Shown here one piece after another: positions 9,748-18,047 of a DNA stretch of 64,000 nucleotides. The notes beneath the pieces were generated by a model. The model worked only from the letters and a program-made list of their open reading frames with translations, ran no database searches and was not told the origin of the DNA. Each line of letters starts with the position of its first letter. Position 1 is the first letter of the stretch. The stretch comes from CAVOEB01 sp965249645. GTDB lineage: Bacteria > Pseudomonadota > Alphaproteobacteria > UBA828 > JAPUJA01. Made by a program: the position numbers and the translations under genes. Where the stretch lies: NCBI GenBank assembly GCA_965249645.1, contig CBDFML010000008.1, positions 124,001 to 188,000 of the forward strand. The letters run 5' to 3'.

Positions 9748-11244
9748 CTACTTCATGGTCGGCATGATGAATTCGGCGCCGGTGCGGATACCCGACGGCC
9801 AGCGGGCGGTGATCGTCTTGGGCTTGGTAAAGAAGCGCACCCCCTCGGGCCCGTGCATGTTCGAGTCACCGAACAGCGAGCGCTTCCATCCGCCGAAGGT
9901 GTGAAACGCCATCGGCACCGGGATCGGCACGTTGATCCCCACCATGCCGATGGCCGCGCGGCTCGCGAAGTCGCGCGCCGCGTCGCCGTCGCGGGTGAAG
10001 ATCGCCGTACCGTTGCCGAACTCGTGGTCGTTGACCAGTGTGAGCGCGCTCTCATAGTCCGGCGCCCGCACCACCGAAAGCACAGGGCCGAAGATCTCGT
10101 CCTTGTAGATCGACATCTCGGGCTTGACCTCGTCGAACAGGCAGGGGCCCATGAAGTAGCCGTTCTCATAACCCTGCAGCGAGAGGTTGCGACCGTCGAC
10201 CACGAGCTTCGCACCCTCGGCGACGCCCGTGTCGACATAGCCCCGGACCTTTTCGAGATGCGCACGGCTGACCAGCGGGCCCATCTCGACCGAAGGGTCG
10301 GTGCCCGGGCCCACCTTGATCGATTCCATGCGCGGGGTGAGCCGCTCGATCATCGCGTCGCCCACCGGGTCGACCGCGACGAGCACCGAAACCGCCATGC
10401 AGCGCTCGCCCGCCGAGCCGTAGGCGGCGCCGATCAGCGCGTCGGTTGCCTGGTCGAGGTCGGCGTCGGGCATCACGATCATGTGGTTCTTCGCACCGCC
10501 CAGCGCCTGCACCCGCTTCCCATTGGCCGCGCCCGTCGCGTAAATGTATTCGGCGATGGGCGTTGAGCCGACGAAGCTGATCGAGGCGACGTCGGGGTCG
10601 GTGAGCAACGCGTCGACCGCCTCCTTGTCGCCGTTGACCACGTTGAGAACGCCTTCGGGCAGCCCGGCTTCCAACGCCAATTCGGCGAGGCGCATCGGCA
10701 GGGAGGGGTCTTTCTCCGAAGGCTTGAGCACGAAGGCGTTGCCGCAGGCGATCGAGAGCGGAAACATCCAGAGCGGGATCATCGCCGGAAAGTTGAACGG
10801 GGTAATGCCGGCGCACACACCCAGGGGCTGGCGCATGGAGAAGCTGTCCACGTTGGTGCCGACGTTCTCGGTGAAGTCGCCCTTGAGCAGATGGGGAATG
10901 CCGCAGGCGAATTCGACCACCTCGAGGCCCCGGGTGATCGAGCCCTTGGCGTCGTCGACGGTCTTGCCGTGCTCGGACGTAACGATCCGGGCGAGATCGT
11001 CCATATTACGCTCGATCAGATCCCTGAGCTTGAACAGAACCCGTGCGCGGCGCACCGCGGGCACCGCCGCCCAGGCGGGCTGGGCAGCACGCGCCGCAGC
11101 TACGATGGCGCGCACTTCGTCGGTGCTGGCAAACGGCACCCGGGCGGTGACCTCGCCCTTGGCCGGGTCGAACACGTCGCCGAAGCGGCCGCTGGTGCCC
11201 TCCAAGGGCTTGCCGTTGACGAAATGATGAAGTGTCTTGGTCAT
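9748..11244 (-). CDS. mmsA: Methylmalonate-semialdehyde dehydrogenase (CoA-acylating)
   Basis: This 498-residue aldehyde dehydrogenase converts methylmalonate semialdehyde or malonate semialdehyde to propionyl-CoA or acetyl-CoA in valine and myo-inositol breakdown. Family-specific segments are visible: HFVNGKPLEGTSGRFGDVFD, GVCAGITPFNFPAMIPLWMF, ALGGAKNHMIVMPDADLD and GSAGERCMAVSVLV with the catalytic cysteine, and near the end GMVGINVPIPVPMAFHTFGG. A GGGAGAG ribosome site precedes the ATG. It lies between sdhB and the GIY-YIG gene. Confidence 0.95.
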   Translation of the reverse strand: MTKTLHHFVNGKPLEGTSGRFGDVFDPAKGEVTARVPFASTDEVRAIVAAARAAQPAWAAVPAVRRARVLFKLRDLIERNMDDLARIVTSEHGKTVDDAKGSITRGLEVVEFACGIPHLLKGDFTENVGTNVDSFSMRQPLGVCAGITPFNFPAMIPLWMFPLSIACGNAFVLKPSEKDPSLPMRLAELALEAGLPEGVLNVVNGDKEAVDALLTDPDVASISFVGSTPIAEYIYATGAANGKRVQALGGAKNHMIVMPDADLDQATDALIGAAYGSAGERCMAVSVLVAVDPVGDAMIERLTPRMESIKVGPGTDPSVEMGPLVSRAHLEKVRGYVDTGVAEGAKLVVDGRNLSLQGYENGYFMGPCLFDEVKPEMSIYKDEIFGPVLSVVRAPDYESALTLVNDHEFGNGTAIFTRDGDAARDFASRAAIGMVGINVPIPVPMAFHTFGGWKRSLFGDSNMHGPEGVRFFTKPKTITARWPSGIRTGAEFIMPTMK

Positions 11245-11336
11245 GATTTCTCTCCCGTCAGGCGCGCGCGCGACGCCGGCGCGTTTGTTGCGTTATTCGC
11301 GCGAAGACTGCTTGCTTGAAAGGAGAAATAGCCGCG

Positions 11337-12116
11337 TCAGAGGCGCTCGACCAGCATTTTCTTGATTCCGGCGATCGCTTTCGCCGGATTGAGCGATTTC
11401 GGACAGGCCTTCGCGCAGTTCATGATGGTGTGGCAGCGATACAGCCGGAAGGGATCTTCCAGCTCGTCAAGCCGTTCACCCGTCGCTTCGTCGCGCGAAT
11501 CGATCAGCCAGCGATAGGCCTGGAGCAGGATCGCGGGGCCTAGATAACGCTCTGCGTTCCACCAGTAGCTGGGGCAGCTGGTCGAGCAGCAGGCGCACAG
11601 CACGCATTCATAGAGCCCGTCGAGCTTGGCCCGGTCCTCCGGGCTCTGCAGTCGCTCTCTGCCAAAGGGCGGCGGCTCCTTGCTCTGCAGCCAGGGTTTG
11701 ATGAGCGAGAGCTGAGCGTAAAAGTCGGTGAGATCGCCGACCAGATCCTTGACCACACTGAGGTGGGGCAGGGGGTAGACCTTGACGTCGCCCTTGACCT
11801 CGGCGATCGGCTTAATGCAGGACAGTGTGTTGGTGCCGTCGACGTTCATGGCGCAGCTGCCGCACACGCCCTCGCGACACGAGCGGCGGAAGGTGACGGT
11901 CGGATCGGCCTCGCTCTTAATCTTGATCAGGGCATCCAGGACCATTGGGCCACAATCGTCGAGGTCGAGGTCGAAGCTGTCGACCCGCGGATTCTGGCCG
12001 TCGTCCGGATTCCAGCGGTAGACGTGGAAGCGACGCACGTTCTTGGCGCCGGCGGGCGCCGGGTGCTTCTTGCCCTTGCCGATCTTCGAGTTCTTGGGCA
12101 GTGCGAATTCGACCAT
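11337..12116 (-). CDS. sdhB: Succinate dehydrogenase iron-sulfur subunit
   Basis: The protein has 259 residues. It carries the three Fe-S centres of complex II: the [2Fe-2S] ligands in SCREGVCGSCAMNVDG, the [4Fe-4S] ligands in CVLCACCSTSCPSYWW, and the [3Fe-4S] ligands in CHTIMNCAKACPKSLNP. It passes electrons from FAD in SdhA to quinone at SdhC/SdhD on the inner membrane. It is the last gene of the sdhCDAB cluster, 37 bases after sdhA. Confidence 0.97.
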   Translation of the reverse strand: MVEFALPKNSKIGKGKKHPAPAGAKNVRRFHVYRWNPDDGQNPRVDSFDLDLDDCGPMVLDALIKIKSEADPTVTFRRSCREGVCGSCAMNVDGTNTLSCIKPIAEVKGDVKVYPLPHLSVVKDLVGDLTDFYAQLSLIKPWLQSKEPPPFGRERLQSPEDRAKLDGLYECVLCACCSTSCPSYWWNAERYLGPAILLQAYRWLIDSRDEATGERLDELEDPFRLYRCHTIMNCAKACPKSLNPAKAIAGIKKMLVERL

Positions 12117-12125
12117 TGCGTCAAT

Positions 12126-12168
12126 CCTTGCTCAGTAAAACCCGGGGCCTTGCTCAGTAGACCCGGGG
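12126..12168. repeat. Tandem duplication of the sdhA stop region
   Basis: Two adjacent copies (12126-12147 and 12148-12168) of about 22 bases, CCTTGCTCAGTaaaACCCGGGG and the same unit with a one-base deletion, span the 3' end of sdhA. The TGA of sdhA lies in the second copy and a duplicate TGA lies in the first. It does not change either protein. Confidence 0.8.
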
Positions 12169-13944
12169 CTTGGGCGGCACGGTCTGGACCTCGTCGGTCA
12201 GCGTGTACATGTGCACAGGCCGGTAGTCGATGGTGCAGGTGCCCGTATCGTCGACCCAGGCCAGGGTGTGCTTGATCCAGCTCTCGTCGTCGCGGTCGGG
12301 GAAATCCTCGCGCGCGTGCGCGCCCCGGCTTTCTTTGCGCTCGCAGGCCGAATGCATGGTCACGACCGCCTGGCGCATCAGGTTGTCGAGCTCGTAGGTC
12401 TCGACCAGGTCGGAATTCCAGATCATCGAGCGGTCGGTGACCGCGAGGTCGTCGAGCCCCTTCCAGACTTCGGCCATCTGGCGCACGCCTTCCTCGAGAA
12501 TCTCGCCGGTGCGGAACACGGCGGCGTATTCCTGCATGGTGTTCTGCATGGTCAGGCGCAGTTCCGCGGTTGGCGTGCCGCCGTTGGCATGGCGAAAGCC
12601 ATCGAGTTTGGCGACCGCCTCGTCGCCCGCCGAGCCGGAGAGCGGCTTGTGCGGGGCGTTGGACTGGATAAGCTCGGCGGCGCGGATGGCCGCGGCCCGC
12701 CCGAACACGACGATGTCGAGCAGCGAATTGGCGCCCAATCGGTTTGCCCCGTGCACCGAGACACTGGCCGCCTCGCCGATCGCCATCAGGCCGGGTACCA
12801 CGGCGTCCGGGTCGCCGTCTTTGGGAGAGACCACCTCGGCCATGTAGTTGGTCGCGATGCCTCCCATGTTGTAATGCACCGTGGGCAGGATCGGCACCGG
12901 CTCCGTCGCCATGTCGACCCCCGCGAAAACGCGTGCGGTCTCCGAAATGCCCGGCAGGCGCTCTTCGATCAGGCTGGCGTCGAGATGGTCGAGGCGCAGA
13001 TACATGTGGTCCTTCTTGGGTCCGACGCCGCGGCCCTCGCGGATCTCGATGGTGATCGCCCGGCTGACCACGTCGCGGCTCGCCAGGTCCTTGGCATTGG
13101 GCGCGTAGCGCGGCATGAAGGCCTCGCCCTCGGAGTTTTCGAGGAACCCGCCCTCGCCGCGCGCCGCCTCGCTCATCAGGCAGCCCGCGCCGTAAATTCC
13201 CGTCGGGTGGAACTGGACGAATTCCATGTCCTGGAGCGGCAGGCCCGCGCGCAGCGCCATGGCGTTGCCGTCGCCCGTGCAGGTGTGCGCCGAGGTGCAG
13301 TTGTAATAGGTCCGCCCATAGCCCCCGGTGGCCAGCACCACCATGTGGGCGCGAAAGCGGTGGAGGGTGCCGTCGTCGAGGTTCCAGGCCATCACGCCGC
13401 GACACGCGCCCTCGTCGTCCATGATCAGGTCGAGCGCGAAATACTCGACCATGAAGCGCGCCTCGTACTTGAGCGACTGCTGGTAGAGGGTATGCAGGAT
13501 CGCGTGACCGGTGCGGTCGGCGGCGGCGCAGGTCCGGTGCACCTCGCCCTCGCCGTAGTTGACCGATTGGCCGCCGAACGCGCGCTGATAGATCTTGCCG
13601 TCGTCTGTGCGCGAGAAGGGCACCCCGGCATGCTCGAGTTCGAGCACTGCTTCGGGTGCCGCGCGGCACATGTATTCGATGGCGTCCTGGTCGCCCAGCC
13701 AGTCCGAGCCCTTGACCGTGTCGTACATGTGGAAACGCCAGTCGTCGTCTTCCATGTTGCCGAGCGCCGCGTTCATGCCGCCCTGGGCGGCCACCGTGTG
13801 GCTGCGTGTCGGGAACACCTTGGTGATGCAGCAGGTAGTCAGCCCCGCCTGGGCCATGCCCATGGTGGCGCGCAAGCCCGCGCCACCGGCGCCGACGACG
13901 ACGACGTCGTATTCATGTTCGGTGATGGGGTAGGCCTCAGGCAT
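12154..13944 (-). CDS. sdhA: Succinate dehydrogenase flavoprotein subunit
   Basis: This 596-residue subunit oxidises succinate to fumarate with covalently bound FAD. VVVVGAGGAGLRATMGMAQ is the dinucleotide fold. SHTVAAQGGMNAALGN near residue 46 contains the histidine that carries FAD, and later HPTGIYGAGCLMSEAARGEG and HRFRAHMVVLATGGYGR match the active-site region. The C-terminal HTLAWVDDTGTCTIDYRPVH is typical. It starts 6 bases after the sdhD stop. Confidence 0.97.
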   Translation of the reverse strand: MPEAYPITEHEYDVVVVGAGGAGLRATMGMAQAGLTTCCITKVFPTRSHTVAAQGGMNAALGNMEDDDWRFHMYDTVKGSDWLGDQDAIEYMCRAAPEAVLELEHAGVPFSRTDDGKIYQRAFGGQSVNYGEGEVHRTCAAADRTGHAILHTLYQQSLKYEARFMVEYFALDLIMDDEGACRGVMAWNLDDGTLHRFRAHMVVLATGGYGRTYYNCTSAHTCTGDGNAMALRAGLPLQDMEFVQFHPTGIYGAGCLMSEAARGEGGFLENSEGEAFMPRYAPNAKDLASRDVVSRAITIEIREGRGVGPKKDHMYLRLDHLDASLIEERLPGISETARVFAGVDMATEPVPILPTVHYNMGGIATNYMAEVVSPKDGDPDAVVPGLMAIGEAASVSVHGANRLGANSLLDIVVFGRAAAIRAAELIQSNAPHKPLSGSAGDEAVAKLDGFRHANGGTPTAELRLTMQNTMQEYAAVFRTGEILEEGVRQMAEVWKGLDDLAVTDRSMIWNSDLVETYELDNLMRQAVVTMHSACERKESRGAHAREDFPDRDDESWIKHTLAWVDDTGTCTIDYRPVHMYTLTDEVQTVPPKPRVY

Positions 13945-13950
13945 GGATTT

Positions 13951-14331
13951 TCAGCCTCCCAGGGCGAGCTTGAGCACGGAAACGATGCAGGCCGTCGCCA
14001 GCACGGCGCAACCCAGTGTTACCTTCACCTGCAGCCAGGTGTGCCACAGCCGGTTATGGACGTAATCCTCGATCACCACCTGCATGCCGAGCTTGGCGTG
14101 GTAGAAGCCCGCGAGGATCAGCAGGATCATCAGGGTGCAGGAAATCGGGCCCGACAGCCAGTCGATCAGCTCGGCCCGTGTCGCGCCGAACAGGTACCAC
14201 AGCGAGGCGACGAACCAGAGCGAAAGGGGAATGAGCAGCAGAGCGGTCATGCGCTGCATCCACCAATGGTGGACACCCTCTTTTGCCGAGCCCAGCCCGT
14301 GAACCCGTTTTGCCGGTGTCTTGATGCTCAT
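13951..14331 (-). CDS. sdhD: Succinate dehydrogenase membrane anchor subunit D
   Basis: A 126-residue protein with three predicted membrane helices (about residues 27-47, 58-78 and 98-122). HHWWMQRMTALLLIPL near the N-terminus and GFYHAKLGMQVVIEDYVH hold the conserved Arg, haem-ligand-type His and Asp-Tyr quinone-site residues of SdhD. The start MSIKTPAKRVHGLG was chosen over a longer in-frame extension because it follows the sdhC stop by one base. Confidence 0.93.
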   Translation of the reverse strand: MSIKTPAKRVHGLGSAKEGVHHWWMQRMTALLLIPLSLWFVASLWYLFGATRAELIDWLSGPISCTLMILLILAGFYHAKLGMQVVIEDYVHNRLWHTWLQVKVTLGCAVLATACIVSVLKLALGG

Positions 14332-14332
14332 C

Positions 14333-14731
14333 TCACCACACTCCCAGGCCGAACAGCAGGCCGAGCGCCCAGGACAGCCCCGTGAGGCCGAGCGAGGCCA
14401 GCACCACCAGCCAGCCCGACGCATAGGCCGCCTTGAGCTCGAACCCCAGTCCGAGATCCCAGAACAGGTGCCGGATGCCGTTGCACAGGTGATAGAACAA
14501 CGCGTAAGAGAAGCCCAAAAGCAGCGCGTAGCCCAGCCACGAGGTCAGGAACCATTGCGCGCAGTCGTACCAGCCTTGGCCCGCGGCGGCCGAAACCAGC
14601 CAGTAGGAGATTAGCAACAGTCCGGCGGTGAGGAAGACACCGGTCAGCCGGTGCAGGATCGACAGCATCGAAGTGAGCTGCGGCCGGTAGATCTGCAGAT
14701 GCGGCGAGAGAGGACGGTTGCTTGAGTCCAT
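14333..14731 (-). CDS. sdhC: Succinate dehydrogenase cytochrome b556 subunit C
   Basis: A 132-residue anchor protein starting MDSSNRPLSPHLQIYRPQLT. The segment SMLSILHRLTG and the later LFYHLCNGIRHLFWDLG carry the family histidines and quinone-site Ser/Arg. Three membrane helices are evident (about 27-50, 66-88 and 108-130). A GGGGAGG ribosome site precedes the ATG; longer upstream frames lack membrane character. It is the first gene of sdhCDAB. Confidence 0.93.
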   Translation of the reverse strand: MDSSNRPLSPHLQIYRPQLTSMLSILHRLTGVFLTAGLLLISYWLVSAAAGQGWYDCAQWFLTSWLGYALLLGFSYALFYHLCNGIRHLFWDLGLGFELKAAYASGWLVVLASLGLTGLSWALGLLFGLGVW

Positions 14732-14786
14732 GGGCGGGCCTCCCCGGAAACAGGGAGTTTCCACTCCCCTTGTCTTTCTGCTTCCG

Positions 14787-14815
14787 ACATAACACCGTTC
14801 CAAACAGCCCGTCAA
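14787..14815 (-). promoter_or_regulatory. Predicted promoter of sdhCDAB
   Basis: Minus-strand TTGACG (14810-14815), 17-base spacer, then TTATGT (14787-14792). The -35 is a 5/6 match and the -10 is weaker. The leader to the sdhC ATG would be about 50 bases. Confidence 0.45.
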
Positions 14816-14906
14816 TGCGCGGACGGCCATAAGTCCACCGTGCCCTGTCCGCGCTGCTGGCCGGGACCCCTCTCTCTCCTCTACAATCGGGTCCGACCAT
14901 AATTCG

Positions 14907-14940
14907 CTTGCCTCGTCCGGGCGGCGGGACGAGAGGCAAG
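14907..14940. promoter_or_regulatory. Hairpin covering the ribosome site of the luciferase-like gene
   Basis: CTTGCCTCGTCC (14907-14918) pairs with GGACGAGAGGCAAG (14927-14940), giving 12 base pairs with a two-base bulge. The 3' arm contains GAGAGG, the only Shine-Dalgarno-like sequence before the ATG at 14944. The structure would hide the ribosome site in mRNA. Confidence 0.5.
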
Positions 14941-14943
14941 ACC

Positions 14944-15927
14944 ATGACGCCGCTTTCGATTCTCGATCTTGCGCCCGTGCTGAAGGGCGGCACTCTCGCG
15001 CAGACCTTCGCGAATTCCGTCGATCTTGCGCAGCATGGCGAAGCCTGGGGCTACGGCCGGCTCTGGCTCGCCGAGCATCACAACATGCCGGGCATCGCCA
15101 GCGCCGCGACGTCGCTCGTGATCGGTCAGATCGCTGCGGCGACAAAGACGATCCGGGTCGGCGCGGGCGGCGTCATGCTGCCCAATCACTCGCCTATCGT
15201 GGTGGCCGAGCAGTTCGGCACACTCGAGACCCTCTATCCCGGCCGTATCGATCTGGGGCTGGGCCGCGCGCCTGGCGCCGACCAGCCGACCGCCCGGGCA
15301 CTGCGGCGTCAGGGCGATACGGACGTCAATGCGTTTCCCCGCGACGTGGTCGAGTTGCAGCATTATTTTCGCGAGCCCGAGCCCGGCCAGCGGGTCCGAG
15401 CGGTGCCCGGCGCGGGCCTGCATGTGCCGATCTGGATCCTGGGATCGAGCCTGTTCGGCGCTCAACTCGCCGCCGCGCTGGGCCTGCCTTATGCGTTTGC
15501 CTCCCACTTTGCGCCCACCGCGCTGATGCAGGCGATCGAGGTCTATCGGATGTCGTTCGAACCCTCGGATCAGCTCGATGCACCCTACGTCATGCTCGGC
15601 GTCAACGCTTTTGCGGCTGACACCGACGAGCAGGCGCGCTTGCTCCGAAGCTCCCAGGAGCAGGCGATCCTGAGCCACGAAACCGAGCCGCTCGACCCCC
15701 CGGTGGTAAATTTCATGGCAAGCGTCGAGCCGGCCGCGCGCCAGCATATCGATCGCATGATGGAGTGCAGCGCGACCGGTTCGCCCGAGGTGGTCAAGCG
15801 CTGGCTTGCCGACTTCATCGCCAGGACCGGCGCCGACGAGATCATGGTGCAATCGCAGATCTATGATCACGACGCCCGTTTGCGTTCGTATGAAATTCTG
15901 GCCGAGGTCTGGGGGATGGGGGGATAG
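14944..15927 (+). CDS. LLM-class flavin-dependent oxidoreductase (luciferase-like, MsnO8 group)
   Basis: The 327-residue product starts MTPLSILDLAPVLKGG and is a TIM-barrel flavin monooxygenase of the bacterial luciferase superfamily. Diagnostic stretches are YGRLWLAEHHNMPGIASAAT, RVGAGGVMLPNHSPIVVAEQ, LYPGRIDLGLGRAPGAD and HVPIWILGSSLFGAQLAAALG. These proteins act with reduced FMN/F420 on unknown substrates. Its GAGAGG ribosome site lies in a hairpin. Divergent from sdhC and convergent with the YeeE/YedE gene 7 bases away. Confidence 0.87.
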   Translation: MTPLSILDLAPVLKGGTLAQTFANSVDLAQHGEAWGYGRLWLAEHHNMPGIASAATSLVIGQIAAATKTIRVGAGGVMLPNHSPIVVAEQFGTLETLYPGRIDLGLGRAPGADQPTARALRRQGDTDVNAFPRDVVELQHYFREPEPGQRVRAVPGAGLHVPIWILGSSLFGAQLAAALGLPYAFASHFAPTALMQAIEVYRMSFEPSDQLDAPYVMLGVNAFAADTDEQARLLRSSQEQAILSHETEPLDPPVVNFMASVEPAARQHIDRMMECSATGSPEVVKRWLADFIARTGADEIMVQSQIYDHDARLRSYEILAEVWGMGG

Positions 15928-15934
15928 GGACCCG

Positions 15935-16972
15935 TTACTGGCGAACGACGGCTGGCTTGAGAATATCGTCGCGGATTTCTACCCGAGTGAAGACGCCCCG
16001 AAGCAGCCGGTTCAGGATCAGTGCAACGGCGATGCCTGCGATCATCGCAAGGTAGACCGGCAGCGCATGGGGTGAGAATCCCGGGATGCCGTGAAGCATC
16101 AGATCGTCATTTCCGCCCGCCGCCATGCCCGCGCCCAGGCCCATAAGCAGGCCTCCGGTTCCGTTGACCGCCCAGGCGAGGCGAGGTTGCCAGTCGAGGG
16201 CAAAGCTGCGGCGTTGCCAGGCGGAAATCGCCATGCCGGCAACGACCGCGACGAACAGGCCCCAGATCAGGCCCGAGGGTCCGGCACCGACACCCGCGAG
16301 GGAACCGATTTCCCGTCCCAGGGTGTTGGTATAGGCCCAGGGCCCATGGAGCGCATAGAGGACGCCGTTGCTCAGGCCAAGCAGGGCCGCTGCCGTGGAA
16401 AGCCGGTAAAAATCAGAAAACACCAACGCCCTGATACCGATTCCCCGTCGCCGGGTTCGCCACAAGCGCAGCATCTCCCAGACCACCCACAGGCCGAGCC
16501 CCGCAATCAGCACGATCGCCCAGGGTCCGGGCATGGCATAAGGGCTCGTAGCCGGTGCGTGGGGTGCGAGCGCGCCCGACTGAATCAAGCCGGTATAAAT
16601 CCAGACGCCCGCGCAGGAAGCAGCGAGCGTCACCAGCATCCGGAGTTGGCCGTTGCCGAGCTTCCACAGGGTCGAGATTGCGCAGCCCCCATTGAGCATC
16701 GCGCCGATCCCGAAGACGAAGCCGCCCGCAATGGTAACGCTCGAGAGCTTCCAGAGTGACCCCGCCGCCAGAGCTTCGGGATACAACGTGGTCAACGGCA
16801 GGGTGACGGCCAGGGTCCAGAGCATGATCTTGACGAAGCTCAGCAACAGATGGGCTCGTCCGGTGCTCAATATCTCGGCCACCGCCAGGACCGTACACAT
16901 GCTCGACCGGTGCGCCGCGAAACCCAGCATCACGGCAAGAAACAGCGATATCAGCACAAGCACGACAGTCAT
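15935..16972 (-). CDS. YeeE/YedE-family membrane transporter (sulfur-compound type)
   Basis: The 345-residue protein is almost entirely membrane helices (about nine). It contains HRSSMCTVLAVAE, GGFVFGIGAMLNGGCAISTL and GMAAGGNDDLMLHG, the Cys- and Gly-rich motifs of the DUF395/YeeE family, whose studied members import thiosulfate. The start chosen is the ATG at 16972, which begins the first helix; a TTG at 17023 would add 17 residues. Neither has a clear ribosome site. Substrate is not certain from sequence. Confidence 0.78.
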   Translation of the reverse strand: MTVVLVLISLFLAVMLGFAAHRSSMCTVLAVAEILSTGRAHLLLSFVKIMLWTLAVTLPLTTLYPEALAAGSLWKLSSVTIAGGFVFGIGAMLNGGCAISTLWKLGNGQLRMLVTLAASCAGVWIYTGLIQSGALAPHAPATSPYAMPGPWAIVLIAGLGLWVVWEMLRLWRTRRRGIGIRALVFSDFYRLSTAAALLGLSNGVLYALHGPWAYTNTLGREIGSLAGVGAGPSGLIWGLFVAVVAGMAISAWQRRSFALDWQPRLAWAVNGTGGLLMGLGAGMAAGGNDDLMLHGIPGFSPHALPVYLAMIAGIAVALILNRLLRGVFTRVEIRDDILKPAVVRQ

Positions 16973-17200
16973 GGCTGAGAGAAGATACCGCCGCGTCAAT
17001 GCGGTCAAATAAGCGATGCTCAAATTGGTGTTATGGGCGTGTTATCGACAACGCGGGAATGGAGCAGCCTAGCCGCTCTGCCCCGCTATATCCGGCTGAA
17101 GCCCATCGATCCCGGCCTTCTGAATTTCGCAAGACCGAGTTATGCTGCCCGAAATGGCTGTTTCGTCAGGCGAACCGGCCTAAAGGGGGGGGGGATAACA

Positions 17201-17945
17201 ATGAAATCGTCAATTCTGCTTTCTTCGCTCGCGATATGTTCGTTCCTGGCGTCGGCGGGGATGGCCGGCGAGAAGGCCCACTGGGGCTATGGCGGCGCCG
17301 AAGGACCCGATCATTGGGCTGATCTGGACCCCGCCTATGGGGTCTGTTCGACCGGCCGGAACCAGTCGCCGATCGATCTTGCGGGATTCGTTGAAGCGGA
17401 GCTTCCGGCGATCGAGGTCAGCTACAGTGCGAACGCGACGGAAATTCTGAACAACGGCCACACGGTTCAGGTCAATTTCCCGTCGGGCAATTCGATGTCA
17501 GTGGGTGGGCACGGCTTCGAGCTCAAGCAAGTTCATTTTCATACGCCGAGCGAGAATATCGTCGAGGGCCGGTCGTTTGCCATGGAGGCGCATTTCGTCC
17601 ACGCGGATAACGACAGCAACCTGGCGGTGATCGGTGTCATGCTCGAGATTGGCGAGGCCAATGACGCGTTAGCCGCTCTGTGGCACCAGATGCCGGAAGA
17701 AGCGGGCGAGAGCCACATGCTCAGTTCGGATTTCGGGGGGGCTTAGCCTGTTGCCCGACGACAAGGCCTATTACCGGTTCAACGGCTCGCTGACGACGCC
17801 GCCCTGTTCCGAGGGCGTGTGGTGGCATGTCATGAAGAATTCCGTTTCGGTCTCTGACGAACAGGTCGCCGCATTTCTGCACGCCGTCCACCACGCCAAT
17901 AACCGGCCGGTCCAACCCGTCAATGCCCGCCAGGTGCTGAAGTAG
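17201..17945 (+). pseudogene. Alpha-type carbonic anhydrase, frameshifted at a G run
   Basis: The first frame (17201-17746) begins with a signal peptide, MKSSILLSSLAICSFLASA, so the enzyme would be periplasmic. It continues HWGYGGAEGPDHWADLDP, NQSPIDL and QVHFHTPSENIVEGRSFAME-AHFVH, which supplies the three zinc-ligand histidines. At 17735-17741 there is a run of seven G. Removing one G joins this frame to LLPDDKAYYRFNGSLTTPPC at 17751-17945, the normal C-terminus with the TTPPC loop. A ten-G run at 17185-17194 precedes the ATG. The break could be a sequencing error, slippage-based switching or decay. Confidence 0.85.
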
Positions 17946-18047
17946 CGGCTCGGCGATGCACGGGCGCGCCGGGCGGTACGGGTCGATGGCGGCGTCGGAA
18001 CGAGAGTTCCATGCGAAGGGGCTCGCGATCGAAAGAGACAAGACCCG

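Noticed and set aside
12211..14385. Long plus-strand open frame of about 720 codons
   Set aside because: It lies opposite sdhA and sdhD, has no domain pattern, and reflects GC-rich codon use of the true genes.
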